From Apostichopus parvimensis (taxonomy: Eukaryota; Echinodermata; Holothuroidea; Aspidochirotida; Stichopodidae): 30,932 nt of DNA. This document shows, in pieces, positions 10,354-21,700 of this stretch. The notes beneath the pieces are model-generated. The model had not been told where the DNA came from and made no database searches. It saw nothing but the letters and a program-made list of their open reading frames with translations. Where the stretch lies: the NCBI GenBank assembly GCA_000934455.1, contig KN889796.1, forward strand, positions 1-30,932. Reading direction: 5' to 3'. The position numbers and the translations under genes are program-made. The first letter of the stretch is position 1. Each line of letters starts with the position of its first letter.

Positions 10354-11667
10354 TCTAATGCCAGCAAACTGATGAATACAATGAATTAACCGAAACGAAA
10401 ACTGTAAATGCTATTCAGACAGATACCTCACAATTGCTCTCAATGAAGGTTAGTCATTAATAGGACACTTCTTTTATTTATTGCATATATATTCGATGAA
10501 CCATTTACAAACAAAATGTTGAAATAAATGAGCTGATTGCTATGCCACATCAAGAATATCTGAGGTTCATTCATACATGTTAAAATTCTCGAAGCTCATT
10601 GGCCCGTTGTCGTCAGCTGAACGTGCTTTAAACCATGGGCTATAAGTTGTAAGGAAACAAGTATCCCGGGAAGCTTAATCCCGATCCCAGCTAGCTGCCT
10701 AAGCTAACTCAAGCAAACGAATCAGATCAAGTAATGGAATAGCTACGAGCCCCTCGATATAAACACTCCTTAGCAAAATGATCACCAAAATATCTGAGAA
10801 AGCAACCTTTCAGCCTGAAGTATACTTAACATTATGGTGCGAGCTACCATGGTAACCTCATTTAGCAATGCTGGTATTAATGATACTAATATTATGGTGT
10901 TACGCACACAAAAAATAGGCTTTACGTTAATAGTGGTATCAGATGTTTTTGGAGGCTTCGAGGCAATGTTCAAATGTCATGAGAGCAGCGATTAAAGGAA
11001 TCAAACCAGCGAAAGACTGTTATATACCACAGTTGACTAACTAATGTCAGAACACCGTCGATAATTAATACTTACGTAACGTCTAACTGACAGGCTTAGG
11101 CCTACCTTTACCGATCGGGAATACAGCAGCAGATGTATTAAAAAATGCACGAAATGCGCAAACACTCAAACCTGGCAAACGATTGAAAAGTGTAATTTGC
11201 TTTTATGACCTACACATTACGCATACCAGAAAACATGCGTCAGATAGTGACTGCTATTTCTGAGGGACATAATAATCAAATAATCCGTCTTAGTGACGTA
11301 TCAGTTTCTGAAGGAAATTGTTGCCACCCGATTCTCATGGCTGTATCAGTTAAAACTGGTAAAGGTGATTACCCGTTAATATGTTAACACTAATATGTGT
11401 TATAATTTTGGAACGTGTTTTTGATTTATTACAAACAGAAAATATTAAATACACAATCCTATGCATATAATGATTGACTGGACTAACCAGACTATTCTAA
11501 AGGTTTCGCCATTAATTTCGTCCACATTTAACAGAAAGCAATTTGAACCATCTTTACAAGATATACCTTCTAGTCTAACATTAGGACAGTTGTTTAAACT
11601 CCTAACCAGTTATTGGTTGAGTTGAAACAGCCTTTGAGTAATGAATTCGTCTGTTAGTAATTTTTCT
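10354..11667. other. Non-coding region upstream of the YHYH gene
   Basis: No supported exon. An ATG-led 60-codon plus frame at 11205-11387 reads plausibly (MTYTLRIPENMRQIVTAISE at its start) but has no splice partner or recognisable family. The segment 10600-10700 is somewhat GC-richer and may be an old repeat. A promoter for the minus-strand YHYH gene would lie here, but no clear TATA or initiator element was seen. Confidence 0.4.
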
Positions 11668-11911
11668 ACAGTAGCATCCGCTGACAGATCTAACATGTGT
11701 TACGGTGTTATAACACACTTCAGTTTATACTGATTAACGGTTGTCTCTTATTCACAGTACAAACTGATCAAGCCATGTACGCTGGGTGCACAGTAGCATC
11801 TGCTGACAGGTCTAACATGTGTTACGGTGTTATAAACACAATTCAGTTTACATTGATCAACGGTTGTCTCTTTATCACAGTACAACTGATCACGCTATGT
11901 ACATTGGGTGT
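11668..11911. repeat. Two-copy tandem duplication, 122-bp period
   Basis: Two adjacent copies, 11668-11789 and 11790-about 11911, share ACAGTAGCATC, CTAACATGTGTTACGGTG, CAACGGTTGTCTCTTTATC (or near variants) and CACAGTACAA...TGATCA. They differ by scattered substitutions and single-base indels, so the duplication is not very recent. An open frame crossing them is a by-product of the repeat rather than a gene. Confidence 0.85.
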
Positions 11912-13401
11912 CCACGGTGCCCAAAATGTAATCTTAACCTCCTATTTCTCTCTTGTTGATGAATTGCTTACGCTGGTGTTGTCAAAAACTGTGAGTAACA
12001 CTCCACAAATATGAGTAAAAATATGATAAATTAGCAAGATGCTAGGTTCCCACAATCCAGGTTACTCTGGTACCAGTCTCGTACTGACGCAAATCGAGAC
12101 ATACATTAATTCAAGGACGTATTGCAGCAGGACTAGATAAAACATCAGAGGTTACTTCAGTCTGATCAATACAGTGGGCGGAAGGAAATTTTAAATAGGT
12201 CACTCGAAAAGAATGGTTTTTTATAATACTTTAATTGATCGAAAGTTGAAAATGTTCAGACATTGCCATTGTTTAATGCATTGTCAGAGGGTCAGAGAAG
12301 GACACTGATCGAATGGTTACACACAGGGGTCGTTGTGTACATGAAATAAACAATAAACATACACCTGGTTAAAAAAAATGAAATTGTTTAATTCTATTGC
12401 GACTGTATTGTAGCTATTACGAAAGAATGAAAAGGTGGGTTAACTGGTGCACACCGTGGGAACAAAAGAAGAGGTTGGGAGGGGGTTAGTGTAACCATAC
12501 CCAAATAATTCTATCAAACTTGAGAGGGGGTGGGGTGACAGAAAACCGGTGAGGCTTGGGGATTTCCCTATAATAATGTTAGTTTTGTAGATACTGCGCT
12601 TACGCAATGAGACGTTGGAAATTACCACCTGTTTTATCTCAAAAGTTTTAATTTTCTCTCCAAATTTCGGATATTATTTCCCCGAAATTTCATATTCTCT
12701 TTCACTTATACTAAACTTTTGTTTCTATGTGAAAACATAAAAATATTTGTCAGCTATTTTCTGGACATTAAGACCTATATTAACCCAAAAGTTCCATTTC
12801 CACCCTCCAAATTTCGATTATGTCACATTAGAATGGTAGAATTTAATTAATTTGTAATTTATGACAGAATAAGTCAATCTGTCAACTGTTTATTTTAGAA
12901 AGTTTGACAAGTAACTTTTACTTTTAGTCAACCCTGGTTGTTGATGATGGAGATTAATGTCCAGAGATGTAGGACGATTTAGATAAACCCTAATCCCTCT
13001 ATTCACTATTCAAAGGTACAGGGTAGCATACTCTTGAGATAGCCAGAGTGTACACAAAAGAAACACCACCAGGTCAGGGCATAGTCAAGATGACAATGTA
13101 TTGTATTGCCAGGTGATGCCAATTGTTGCACTAGTAATTATGCGAGATATCACATCCAGCCAGTGAAGTGAGTGTTGGAGAAGATTATTATTCACTCTCC
13201 AAAATACTACCATCGGATCGAGTCATGCTATGTTTCTTAGCTTAAAAAGGCGGAGCTATATTTTTGTGACTTTTCATATCATTTCACGGGGCGCATGATC
13301 CTAAATGATACCTGTATTGAAGCCTGGGCTAGTATACTGTGAATTATGACTGGCATTTAACTGTGAGAACTGAAAACACAATTATTTCATGGAGACTCCA
13401 G
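11912..13401. other. Non-coding region with G-rich patches
   Basis: No exon is supported. G-rich runs occur at about 12471-12487 and 12521-12538 (GGGAGGGGG and GAGGGGGTGGGG). The rest is AT-rich intergenic or intronic sequence. Confidence 0.5.
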
Positions 13402-13516
13402 ATTCATATATAATGTTCTGGATAGGGCAGCTTGTCGGCGGAGTTGGGATGGAGGTATACCACCTGACCGGACAAATTATGGGCTGTATTGCGGAGCTCG
13501 TCTAGCAGTCACCATT
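13402..13516 (+). CDS. Possible isolated exon, weakly sulfatase-modifying-factor-like
   Basis: A segment between an acceptor-like CTCCAG (ends 13401) and a perfect donor ATT|GTAAGT (13516/13517) is open in one frame: FIYNVLDRAACRRSWDGG, IPPDRTNYGLYCGARLAVTI. It enters with one base and leaves in phase 0. The closing G-L-Y-C-G-A-R-L-A-V-T and the RRSWDGG faintly recall the GGSW...GFRLA ending of formylglycine-generating-type domains, but the spacing is too short and the identity is not established. No neighbouring exon was found. It could be a remnant or chance. Confidence 0.28.
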
Positions 13517-13602
13517 GTAAGTAGAAACTTGTTATTATAATATTGTTTTGTATAAATAATATTTGGGATGCAACTACTTTAAAGTTAGTATACTTTTGGA
13601 GG

Positions 13603-13630
13603 TAATCAAAATTCAATTTAATTTTGATTA
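13603..13630. repeat. Perfect hairpin, 11-bp arms
   Basis: TAATCAAAATT (13603-13613) and its exact complement AATTTTGATTA (13620-13630) are separated by six bases. No T-run or gene end gives it a function. It may be the remains of a small palindromic element. Confidence 0.6.
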
Positions 13631-14473
13631 GTAATTTTGAATTATTTCGGATAAATGAAAGTCACGCCTTAATTGGGTTTCGGTAAGATAGTGGCCGCTT
13701 GCTGGTATCGTAATAATGATGGTGACTTTTATAGCACTGCAAAATAATTCAAGCTACTTTTGGCAAAGAGTAATTATATGTTTGGTGTATTAAACATGAG
13801 GTTGGTGTGCATAAAGGAAAGTGATGATGTGCTCACCATAGCTTTGGAATTAAAAGTAGGAAATGTGTATATGTTCGAGTTTAACCATTTCTATTTTCTC
13901 ACATTGCATATTTATTTTTGGATAGCTGCTAGGCGAATGTGTCACATTGCCACTTGGTACTTTTGTGGGTGACAGATTATATTCTCGTAACTTCCAAATT
14001 TCGCACTTTTCATATCTGATATGTCTACTAAATTTCCGACTTTTCTCGAAATGTGAACTCTTTGTGCTGAAAGTTTTGACTTTATATTTAGACATTTAAT
14101 TTCTGATTGTAACGAAATTGTGGTTGTTTATGATCATGGATGAAACGTCCGCGTAAATTGTCAAACGTTCGGCCTTTCATTGAAAGTCGACTTTGTATGC
14201 TCATATTTTGATTTTCTATCGAAATTTTGAAAAGAAATCAACTATTTGACGGATTGTGAAATATATGGAAATGAAACTTTTTCATTTGCTTACCTGGCCC
14301 TCTTCTCCTAGCTTGCGTGGGAATGCAGGTTATCAACTGACAAATTTTGCAACCAATATAGAGGGCTAAATGTTCTAAAGTGATTCTCCAATAAGAGACA
14401 CATGTTGTTACTTTGTTGTCCAGTCGCTACGTTCGATCTTAAAGGGCTGGCAGGTCTCGAAATCGATATGCAA

Positions 14474-14485
14474 CCCCCCCCCCCC
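14474..14485. repeat. Poly-C tract
   Basis: A run of 12 C, followed by A and more C-rich sequence. Its length is likely unreliable in the assembly. Confidence 0.8.
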
Positions 14486-14808
14486 ACCCCTCCATCCCCA
14501 CCGACTATTGATGTATGTACGTTCCTGACCATGGTCATAGAACACAACAACGAACAAGTAACGCTCAGCAAGATATTCCTTTTATCGAGCGCAAACGTGG
14601 TAAACATTTCAAGATAGATGTATGAGGAAAAATGAAATAAAGATACCAATTTACCTCATGGTAAGTACTTTGGTAAAGATTTCGCACCACTATTTGCAGC
14701 ATGCACATATTTATACATATTTCTCTCTGTAAATTTTCTACATTTCGCCTTCTCCAATGTAATCACGATCTCCTTCTTATAATACTTCCGATATTTTATG
14801 TGAAGCCA

Positions 14809-14831
14809 CCCCCCCCCCCCCCCAAAAAAAA
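14809..14831. repeat. Poly-C then poly-A tract
   Basis: Fifteen C followed directly by eight A. A simple-sequence tract with no neighbouring gene. Confidence 0.8.
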
Positions 14832-14960
14832 CACTTTTATTTGAGATTTCTTAACGTGTCTTTGATTATTGCAAAGATAAACAGTGTCGTGCTCTGGCAG
14901 GGTCGCGAAGAGTTATTTGACGGCGGCTATCCCATAATCAGCTTCTGGACGTATGCATAC

Positions 14961-15324
14961 TTAAAGGTCTGCTGTATACTATAGCACGCTATCATGGAAA
15001 AGTTTCTTGAGATTACGTAATCGACCTACCTTGGTCGTAAAATGACCTCTTTTTAACAATTAGTCTGCCACGCCTGCCACATAATTTTCTTTGTACGGAG
15101 GGTTCTTGTGTGATCGCTGCATGATTAACTACACTGTAGACATGAACATATTTCCACCCAGTGTTTACACAAAGAGCCTATTGGTGTTAAGTAAGAAGCT
15201 ATGTAGGGCTAATTTTAGAACCTGAGGTGGATTTACGACCGTGACAGGTTGATTACGTCATCACAAAACTGTCCTGGCTACAGTATAGCGTGCTATAATT
15301 GGAGCCAATACAGCAGATCTTTAA
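14961..15324. mobile_element. TTAA-flanked foldback MITE
   Basis: TTAA stands at both ends (14961-14964 and 15321-15324). The left end continues AAGGTCTGCTGTAT and the right end, reverse-complemented, AAGATCTGCTGTATT. Inward matches include TATAGCACGCTAT on both arms and GATTACGTAATCGACCT against GATGACGTAATCAACCT, then TGGTCGTAAA against CGGTCGTAAA. The arms cover roughly the outer 100 bp each. A TTAA target and A-rich-start termini point to a Kolobok- or piggyBac-type non-autonomous element. There is no coding capacity. Confidence 0.7.
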
Positions 15325-17495
15325 ACAATACTGAAACAGCAAATGTAACCTAGGCTATCTTTAGCTCATACTAATGAAAGGACAACAATCGACTTTCTCC
15401 TAGCTTGGAGATAATTTCCCCTCTTGTCACATAGAATGCAGCTAAACGGTTCATGTAAGTTAAATTGTGATTATTGGCAAAAGACAGAGGTGATTACAAG
15501 TGGACATCAAATGTGTACTGTAACATAGAACAGAATGAAGCGAAGACAACTAACTTTCAAAATAATGCTCTTTTATTTACAACAAAAATCAAACATGATA
15601 TTTTGAATTTTTGTCTATTACTAATTAATAAGAAAAATGAATTACTTCACAAAAACAAAATGCCTCTCACTAACACATTTTACTTGTTAAGATCTCAAAA
15701 TTGTCACTACCCTGTATATTGCCCACATGCATGGTGCAATGACTTAGAATTCCAGATGATTTTTAACCTTACCTTCGATTTAAACTTGAAGCATTCCGAT
15801 AAATCAGCCATGATGACACTTATATATATATAATTCTGCTCAAGTACATCCAACCTAATCAGTCTAACTAATAATTCGATACTTTATGTACCACATGATT
15901 TATTTATTTATTAATTTTTATTATATGGGAGCAAGAAAAATTACAAGGTAAGTTTAAAATACTCACAAATGATCAGCCTTTTTTTTTTGACGTTGTGATC
16001 TTTCTTGATTCACATGTAGGGCCATCGTACTTTGATATCATAATTTAATTTTAATATAATGGCAAGCCAGCAAACTAAATGAGCAGTAAAATAGAAAGTT
16101 TGATATTAATTCTGGCCGCCCAGGGCACAACCACCAATAAGATCAGGAGCATCAGCCACTACATCCCACTGAGTGACATACAGAATATTACAGAATATCC
16201 TGGTCTACAGTACATAAATATATAACACGTATTTGCAGTACAATATACACAGTTAAAAAAAAAATCAACATTATTTGAGTTTATTTAAGTTGCAAAATAT
16301 AGCACCATTTTGCACGTAAGCACCCTTAAGTTTTACCTAAAATTCCTAAAAATTCTCAACGAACATTGTCAGTTTTCAAAGACAGTTATTGGCAAGCTAT
16401 GATTAGAACCAAACGAAAGAAAACGAAAAAAGAAAACGGGAAAAAAAGGAAATAAAAAAAAAAATTATTAAAAAAACCCCCTCTAAAAACAGTTTGACAA
16501 TGCAATGGATGACCACTTAGCCATCTTGGAACGAAAGATATATGGCAAATTAACTCATATCATACATTGTCAAACTTTTGAACTATACAGCGAGGGTGAA
16601 AATAGGGCAGAAGGGGAAGAGCAGAGATACACAAATACATGGTACCAATCAAGCTAGTCATAATGAAAAAACTACAAAGTCGATGAAAGACTTTTAACAA
16701 CAACAAAGAATAAATAAATTAAATAAATAAAATGCAGCAGGGGGAATCAATATTAGACATGGAACAGAGAATGAATTTGGTGTAAAACTCACACACACTA
16801 TCCAACCAGTGTCAAGTCAGAAAGCCAACAGGCTTGTTGATCGTTCCTTGCGCCACGAAATAGGTGAACATTTAATAGTATAACCAGCACTCAAGTTTTT
16901 CAAGTTCAGGATATTCTTATCTGCAAGATACTTGCTCTCATGTGGATCTAATAACAAGTAGGAAGTTTATTCCAACTTTAGTTTTTTTAGAGTTGACAAA
17001 GTCTTCAGACTTTGTCCTCTATTGGCTGCCTCAAATTACATTGGACATACACCAAAGTAGGGTAGTTAAACTCACGACAGTACATCTTTAATATGAAGTT
17101 TATCCAAGTGTTACTTTGGAACTATGTTTTCTGTCTGTGATCCCAAAAGCGACCTTCCTCGCAGAACACTGGGGCTTCCTCCTTGTATTCACTGTAAGAT
17201 TTTTCTATCAAACTATGAAGTTCATCCAACCTTCACTTTTGGAGTTGTCCTGAGTACAAAGTTTCAGACTTTGACCTCTTTTGATGTTTCATGACCTGTA
17301 ACCTCCACAAAAAACACCAGCAACAATACCGACACCATGGTTCTTGTAATCACTAGAAGAATTAGCTGTTGGAAGACGAAGTATCTTAATGTGATTCCCT
17401 AGTCTAAACTGCAACAACACCAAGACATGTATGCTTCCTATAAACTTTGAAATCTGTGTCTAGAAATCTTGTCTATATCTACCTGTTTGTGTCAA
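15325..17495. other. Non-coding region, possibly 3' UTR and repeats
   Basis: A 119-codon plus frame at 15474-15833 starts at TTG, is very AT-rich and shows no domain, so it is not called as a gene. On the minus strand overlapping AATAAA signals occur at about 15899-15916 (TTTATTTATTTATT on plus). These could end a transcript from the exon at 17496-17588. An A-rich tract lies at about 16410-16480. Degenerate repeats at 16960-17400 are listed separately. Confidence 0.45.
16960..17400. repeat. Three degenerate repeat units of about 120 bp
   Basis: Recurring elements are GAAGTTTATTCCAACTTTAG, GAAGTTTATCCAAGTGTTAC and GAAGTTCATCCAACCTTCAC (at about 16961, 17095 and 17219), followed in units 1 and 3 by AGAGTTG/GGAGTTG, then TTCAGACTTTGTCCTCT or TTCAGACTTTGACCTCT. 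Unit 3 continues into AACCTCCACAAAAAACACC and GGTTCTTGTAATCACTAG. The units are old and diverged. I read them as copies of a dispersed tandem repeat. Confidence 0.5.
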
Positions 17496-17588
17496 TCAGG
17501 TATCTGTGTTATTTATCAATGATACCACAAGGTCATGCAATTCCTGTTTTGCTAAACGTATCTCGGTGGTCACACACTCTGAGATCTC
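17496..17588 (-). CDS. Probable C-terminal exon of an unrecognised gene
   Basis: On the minus strand an acceptor TTTGTTTTTGTGTCAG (ending at 17589) opens in phase 0 into EISECVTTEIRLAKQELHD, then LVVSLINNTDT and a TGA at 17496-17498. The peptide has an amphipathic, coiled-coil-like heptad pattern and reads as real protein. The other two frames stop within the exon. The upstream partner was not found: the GTF2I-repeat exon at 18594-18775 ends in its own stop and its donor would be in the wrong phase. It may be an alternative 3' end of that gene or the end of another gene whose exons lie in the gap or intervening DNA. Confidence 0.4.
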   Translation of the reverse strand, partial: EISECVTTEIRLAKQELHDLVVSLINNTDT

Positions 17589-17850
17589 CTGACACAAAAA
17601 CAAATAAATAGTAGATGGATAGCTTCAGAATGTAGAGAGAGATGCATTTTCTTCTCTGGAGAGCCTGTAGAGAGAGAACGGAGAAAATGAATCCGTTTGA
17701 GAAATCACAACAATCTTTAATACAATCGTTTGGGACCTTACCCCTCAGAAAAAACAAGTTACGATGATGGAATGTGGCACAAAAGACCAGTTCGATCTAT
17801 TGCTCCAGAGAAGCATTCCAATTAAGGGTAACATATATTTTCATACTCTG

Positions 17851-17864
17851 ACACACACACACAC
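17851..17864. repeat. (AC)7 microsatellite
   Basis: Seven AC units between CTCTG and TGTTG. A short simple repeat. Confidence 0.9.
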
Positions 17865-18059
17865 TGTTGTCATCACCTTTGCATTGGCAAGGAATCAGAC
17901 ATCAAGACAGACAGAATGTCCCAATACCGCAGTCCACTTTACCACTGTCTGTCTCTATGATTAAAACTTTCCTTTCGTTTTATAGGAGACAATGGCTTAT
18001 CGTGCAGGGAATTTCTTTCCAAATTTGGGCTCATAAAATGTTGATTAGTTTAGTTTAGA

Positions 18060-18340
18060 GACCCAAGGATCAGGAAGCCTTAAAGTAGCTTATTTGCGAC
18101 CCTATCCATGTTAGATCGTTGATGAACACCGGCTTATTTCAAGCCTTCTCTTAAGTGTTCAGAGGATAACTAGGCAGGGGTGTGAATTCGCTCCCATTCC
18201 TGCTCCAAGGACCGCCATTTAACGTCCCCATCAAACGGACAAGAGTGTACGCAACAGCATCTGACCACTTTCTCAAATACTGAGGTAAACAAAGGCACCC
18301 CATTCGACATAGCTGCAGTGCAGCCAAGACGAACAAAGTT
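18060..18340. repeat. Possible dispersed-repeat fragment
   Basis: A GC-richer block within an AT-rich area, including GAATTCGCTCCCATTCCTGC and CAAGGACCGCCATTTAACGT. The composition looks like part of a dispersed element. No terminal repeats were seen, and the 61-codon minus frame across it does not look like protein. Confidence 0.25.
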
Positions 18341-18593
18341 GTTTCAAAACCAAATTAAATCACAGATTTCAAAGTAAACAAAACATTTCAATGTTATTCA
18401 CTGTGTTGTTAATTTTTTGGAACATAATGGCTTGACGGCAAATCTCAAACCTCCTTCACTTACCTATGTAGGTCCTACACTAACGAAAATAAAATTGTTA
18501 CACGCAAGAGTAACACAATGAGTACGAAAGCATGTCTGTTTAACATACATGACCAACCTTTGGTAAGAGGATGCCAGAAAACAAAACTCACCT

Positions 18594-18775
18594 TTATTGT
18601 TTGGTAACGACACACCTCAATGTTTCCCTAGCGTTCCATATTGCTAATCTTTGCTTCCCTCCATAACGATATGGCAGACGGACTTGTAATCCATCAGGCA
18701 TACCCTCCATCTGTACGTCTCCTGTTGGAAGTTTGGAATATGGCATTTTGGCTCCTGGCTTCCCAACTGCTTCAG
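18594..18775 (-). CDS. HMG/GTF2I gene, exon 5 (rest of GTF2I repeat, stop)
   Basis: The acceptor TTTTTCTATTACTTGTAG ends at 18776. CT completes an Ala codon, then EAVGKPGAKMPYSKLPTGD, VQMEGMPDGLQVRLPYRYGG, KQRLAIWNARETLRCVVTKQ and TAA at 18594-18596. The VPY, GLPxGL and I/VxFV-like blocks follow GTF2I-repeat order. The stop overlaps an AATAAA (18593-18598). A donor-like AAAG|GTGAGT follows the stop at once, so a 3' UTR intron or alternative splicing is possible. Confidence 0.78.
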
Positions 18776-21700
18776 CTACAAGTAATAGAAAAACAGAAAA
18801 TGGGTTGTTTAATTAGAGAATCGTTACTGCGACATGCTCACCACATTGTAATGCATCGATTTCGCCCGAACAAAAGATGCTCTCTTGGTTTATTTTGTGC
18901 AATAGACCTACTGACAGGTTCTTCAAGACTACACAATGTAAATTATAATAATGGTTAAAGCAGAGGCTGGGTCATATTTGTCAAACACGGATGTAACATT
19001 TGGTCCAGCATATTTAATCATTTTACACCTATTTGTTGCATCAAAAGTAGTAATGACAGATTGAGATCTTTAGCACACATTTTTCATTCTTCAATCTTCT
19101 TTTATTTGATGATTATATTTATGAAAACCTTACCCTTCCAAAGTATTGAGAATACATCGTACGAATGGGGGAAACGTTCCTCTTGCTTCCTTCCCATCTG
19201 TAATACTACACAGTATATCTTCTTACAATTACTGTCTCTATTTTGGGTAGTATTTAACCCTTTGCATTTTGTTTTGCTCTTACGCTTGTTTTTCTTGCTG
19301 TTTTGATTTTGTATGTTTGTGTTTTTATCCTTCTCTTTCGTTGCTTTCATTTGTCTTACTTGACTTTGAACATTGCCTTTGATTACTGTATTGTATAGCT
19401 GGTGCTTTATAAATAATAATAATGATATAGATAAAGATAAAGATAATCATAATAATAATATNNNNNNNNNNNNNNNNNNNNNNNNNNNNNNNNNNNNNNN
19501 NNNNNNNNNNNNNNNNNNNNNNNNNNNNNNNNNNNNNNNNNNNNNNNNNNNNNNNNNNNNNNNNNNNNNNNNNNNNNNNNNNNNNNNNNNNNNNNNNNNN
19601 NNNNNNNNNNNNNNNNNNNNNNNNNNNNNNNNNNNNNNNNNNNNNNNNNNNNNNNNNNNNNNNNNNNNNNNNNNNNNNNNNNNNNNNNNNNNNNNNNNNN
19701 NNNNNNNNNNNNNNNNNNNNNNNNNNNNNNNNNNNNNNNNNNNNNNNNNNNNNNNNNNNNNNNNNNNNNNNNNNNNNNNNNNNNNNNNNNNNNNNNNNNN
19801 NNNNNNNNNNNNNNNNNNNNNNNNNNNNNNNNNNNNNNNNNNNNNNNNNNNNNNNNNNNNNNNNNNNNNNNNNNNNNNNNNNNNNNNNNNNNNNNNNNNN
19901 NNNNNNNNNNNNNNNNNNNNNNNNNNNNNNNNNNNNNNNNNNNNNNNNNNNNNNNNCTTTGCTGTATCACCTAACCCCATCTAAATAATTATGTAATTTT
20001 CTTGAATTCCATGGAAAGTAAAATATGAAAAAATCATTGACTTAAAGCTACATATATATGGGATAAAATGACAGGAATATCGCACCATCCCCTTCTTCCC
20101 CACCCCCAGAGGGGGCTCAAAAAAAAATTCTATATTTGTACTGCTTTTGTCCTTTGTTATATCACCTAACACCATCAAAGCAATTACCTGTACATAATTT
20201 AATATGTTTGTTGGGGACTAAAGTAATGATTATGCAGAATAAAACATTCAGGGAGGAGTCTGTTGTGAATAAAGTGTCCTGGGCAGAAAAATTAAAGAGG
20301 TTACAGTAGTTTACAGCAGCTATTTGTAAACCTTTAGGGACACAACCCACAATCTTTCACAAGAACTTACCTACAAACCCCACAAAATCCGAGGCTTAAC
20401 TATCTTGGAATACAGAATTCTAGTTAAAAATAACTAAATTTATCACTGAGCAAGCTCTATGAATAGCAAATAAACTTTGTCGAAGTCTGAAGAATCTTGG
20501 GATCCCACCGAAAATATTTGGTTACCTACTTTTTTGGGGTGCTCTACATACAATAGTTTGCAGGCAGTCATTTTAGAGCAGCTGCCCATTATATTCGATT
20601 GAAAGTTTAATCACAGTTTCATAAATTTTCATTTTTTATCAACTTTATCAAAACTTATCAACTGATGACATATGATAGGGACATCTGTACATATCTTGAA
20701 ACTGCAATTTTTCATAGAAAAAAAAACCATGTAGAACATTTGCTTACCATATTTCTCATTGAAAATCTTCTGGATATCTTTTGCTGATATTTTATGAATT
20801 GAGTATGGTTTATCTGAAGTAACTGTTGAGAAATGTTAAAAGATGATACGCTTATTATGATTACAGCCACATTAGTAAATCACCACCAATCTCAGTATTT
20901 CAACTCTAGTACAACAAGTATTAGTTAATTAATTTGTTCCTTGAGTTTTGCTTTAGTTTCCATCTTTCAAGTCAGAAGGGGGCCTCCAAAGGCATCATCA
21001 TAGCAAACATGAACACATTCATGTTGTTAACAGGAAGATGGACATTGGTAGCTATAGCACACCTATCCGGGTCTAATGTTTTAGAAAATGACCTCATCAG
21101 AAACTCTTCTTGTAATCCTATACTATTTAATGCATAGACAACAAATCTCATATTTTGGCTACAATTTTTCCTTTTTTCTTCACAGTGAAAGTAGTAAGTA
21201 AAAGGATTTCACATGGCAATAAAGTAGCATTAATTTGCTGACATGATGGTTGCCGATATATGATGGTTTTAAAGGTCTATGGAAGCCTAGCTGAATTCCC
21301 TCAAACTTTGAGGAATGATTAAATGAATGCCAAAGATTAACTTAACTTCGTACGGAACCCAACAAATATCTATTAATAATTCTGTAAATTAATTAAACAA
21401 CTTTAATAATGATATCCATATTCAAATGGATGATCCGAGACTAACTATATACACTATGACATCAAGTTAATGCACAACAAAGATTGTGTATACTCTGTTA
21501 GGGTGATCAATGGGGAAGACGCTATGACACCTTTAAGGCCAACTGAAAATGCAGTATTATGCGCAATGTCATCACAACAGCTTACCATGAAGAAAATCCC
21601 ACTTATTAAATACAGATTTTTATGTACATTTTTTGTGATTTTTTAAAAATAAATTTCACATGAAATTGAATGGAAAGAAAAGTGCAAAACTGATTAATTG

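Noticed and set aside
11205-11387. 60-codon plus-strand frame that reads fairly like protein
   Set aside because: No flanking splice signals in matching phase and no family recognised; length is within chance expectation.
11697-12014. 105-codon plus-strand frame
   Set aside because: It lies on the 122-bp tandem duplication and its internal repetition comes from that repeat.
15474-15833. 119-codon plus-strand frame
   Set aside because: Begins at TTG, composition is that of AT-rich non-coding DNA, no domain.
18151-18336. 61-codon minus frame
   Set aside because: Lies on a GC-richer repeat-like block, is not protein-like and has no phase-matched junctions with neighbouring exons.
19134-19197. 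Exon-like minus segment (CAG|ATGGGAAGG ... GAAGG|GTAAGG)
   Set aside because: Open and phase 0 to 1, but it cannot be inserted between exons 4 and 5 without breaking the frame, and the acceptor is poor.
19373-19984. Long frames of about 180-200 codons across the gap
   Set aside because: They consist of N translated as unknown residues.
20188-20278. Exon-like minus segment with good splice signals
   Set aside because: In the phase required by exon 4 it soon meets a stop; its open frame is hydrophobic AT-rich sequence without support.
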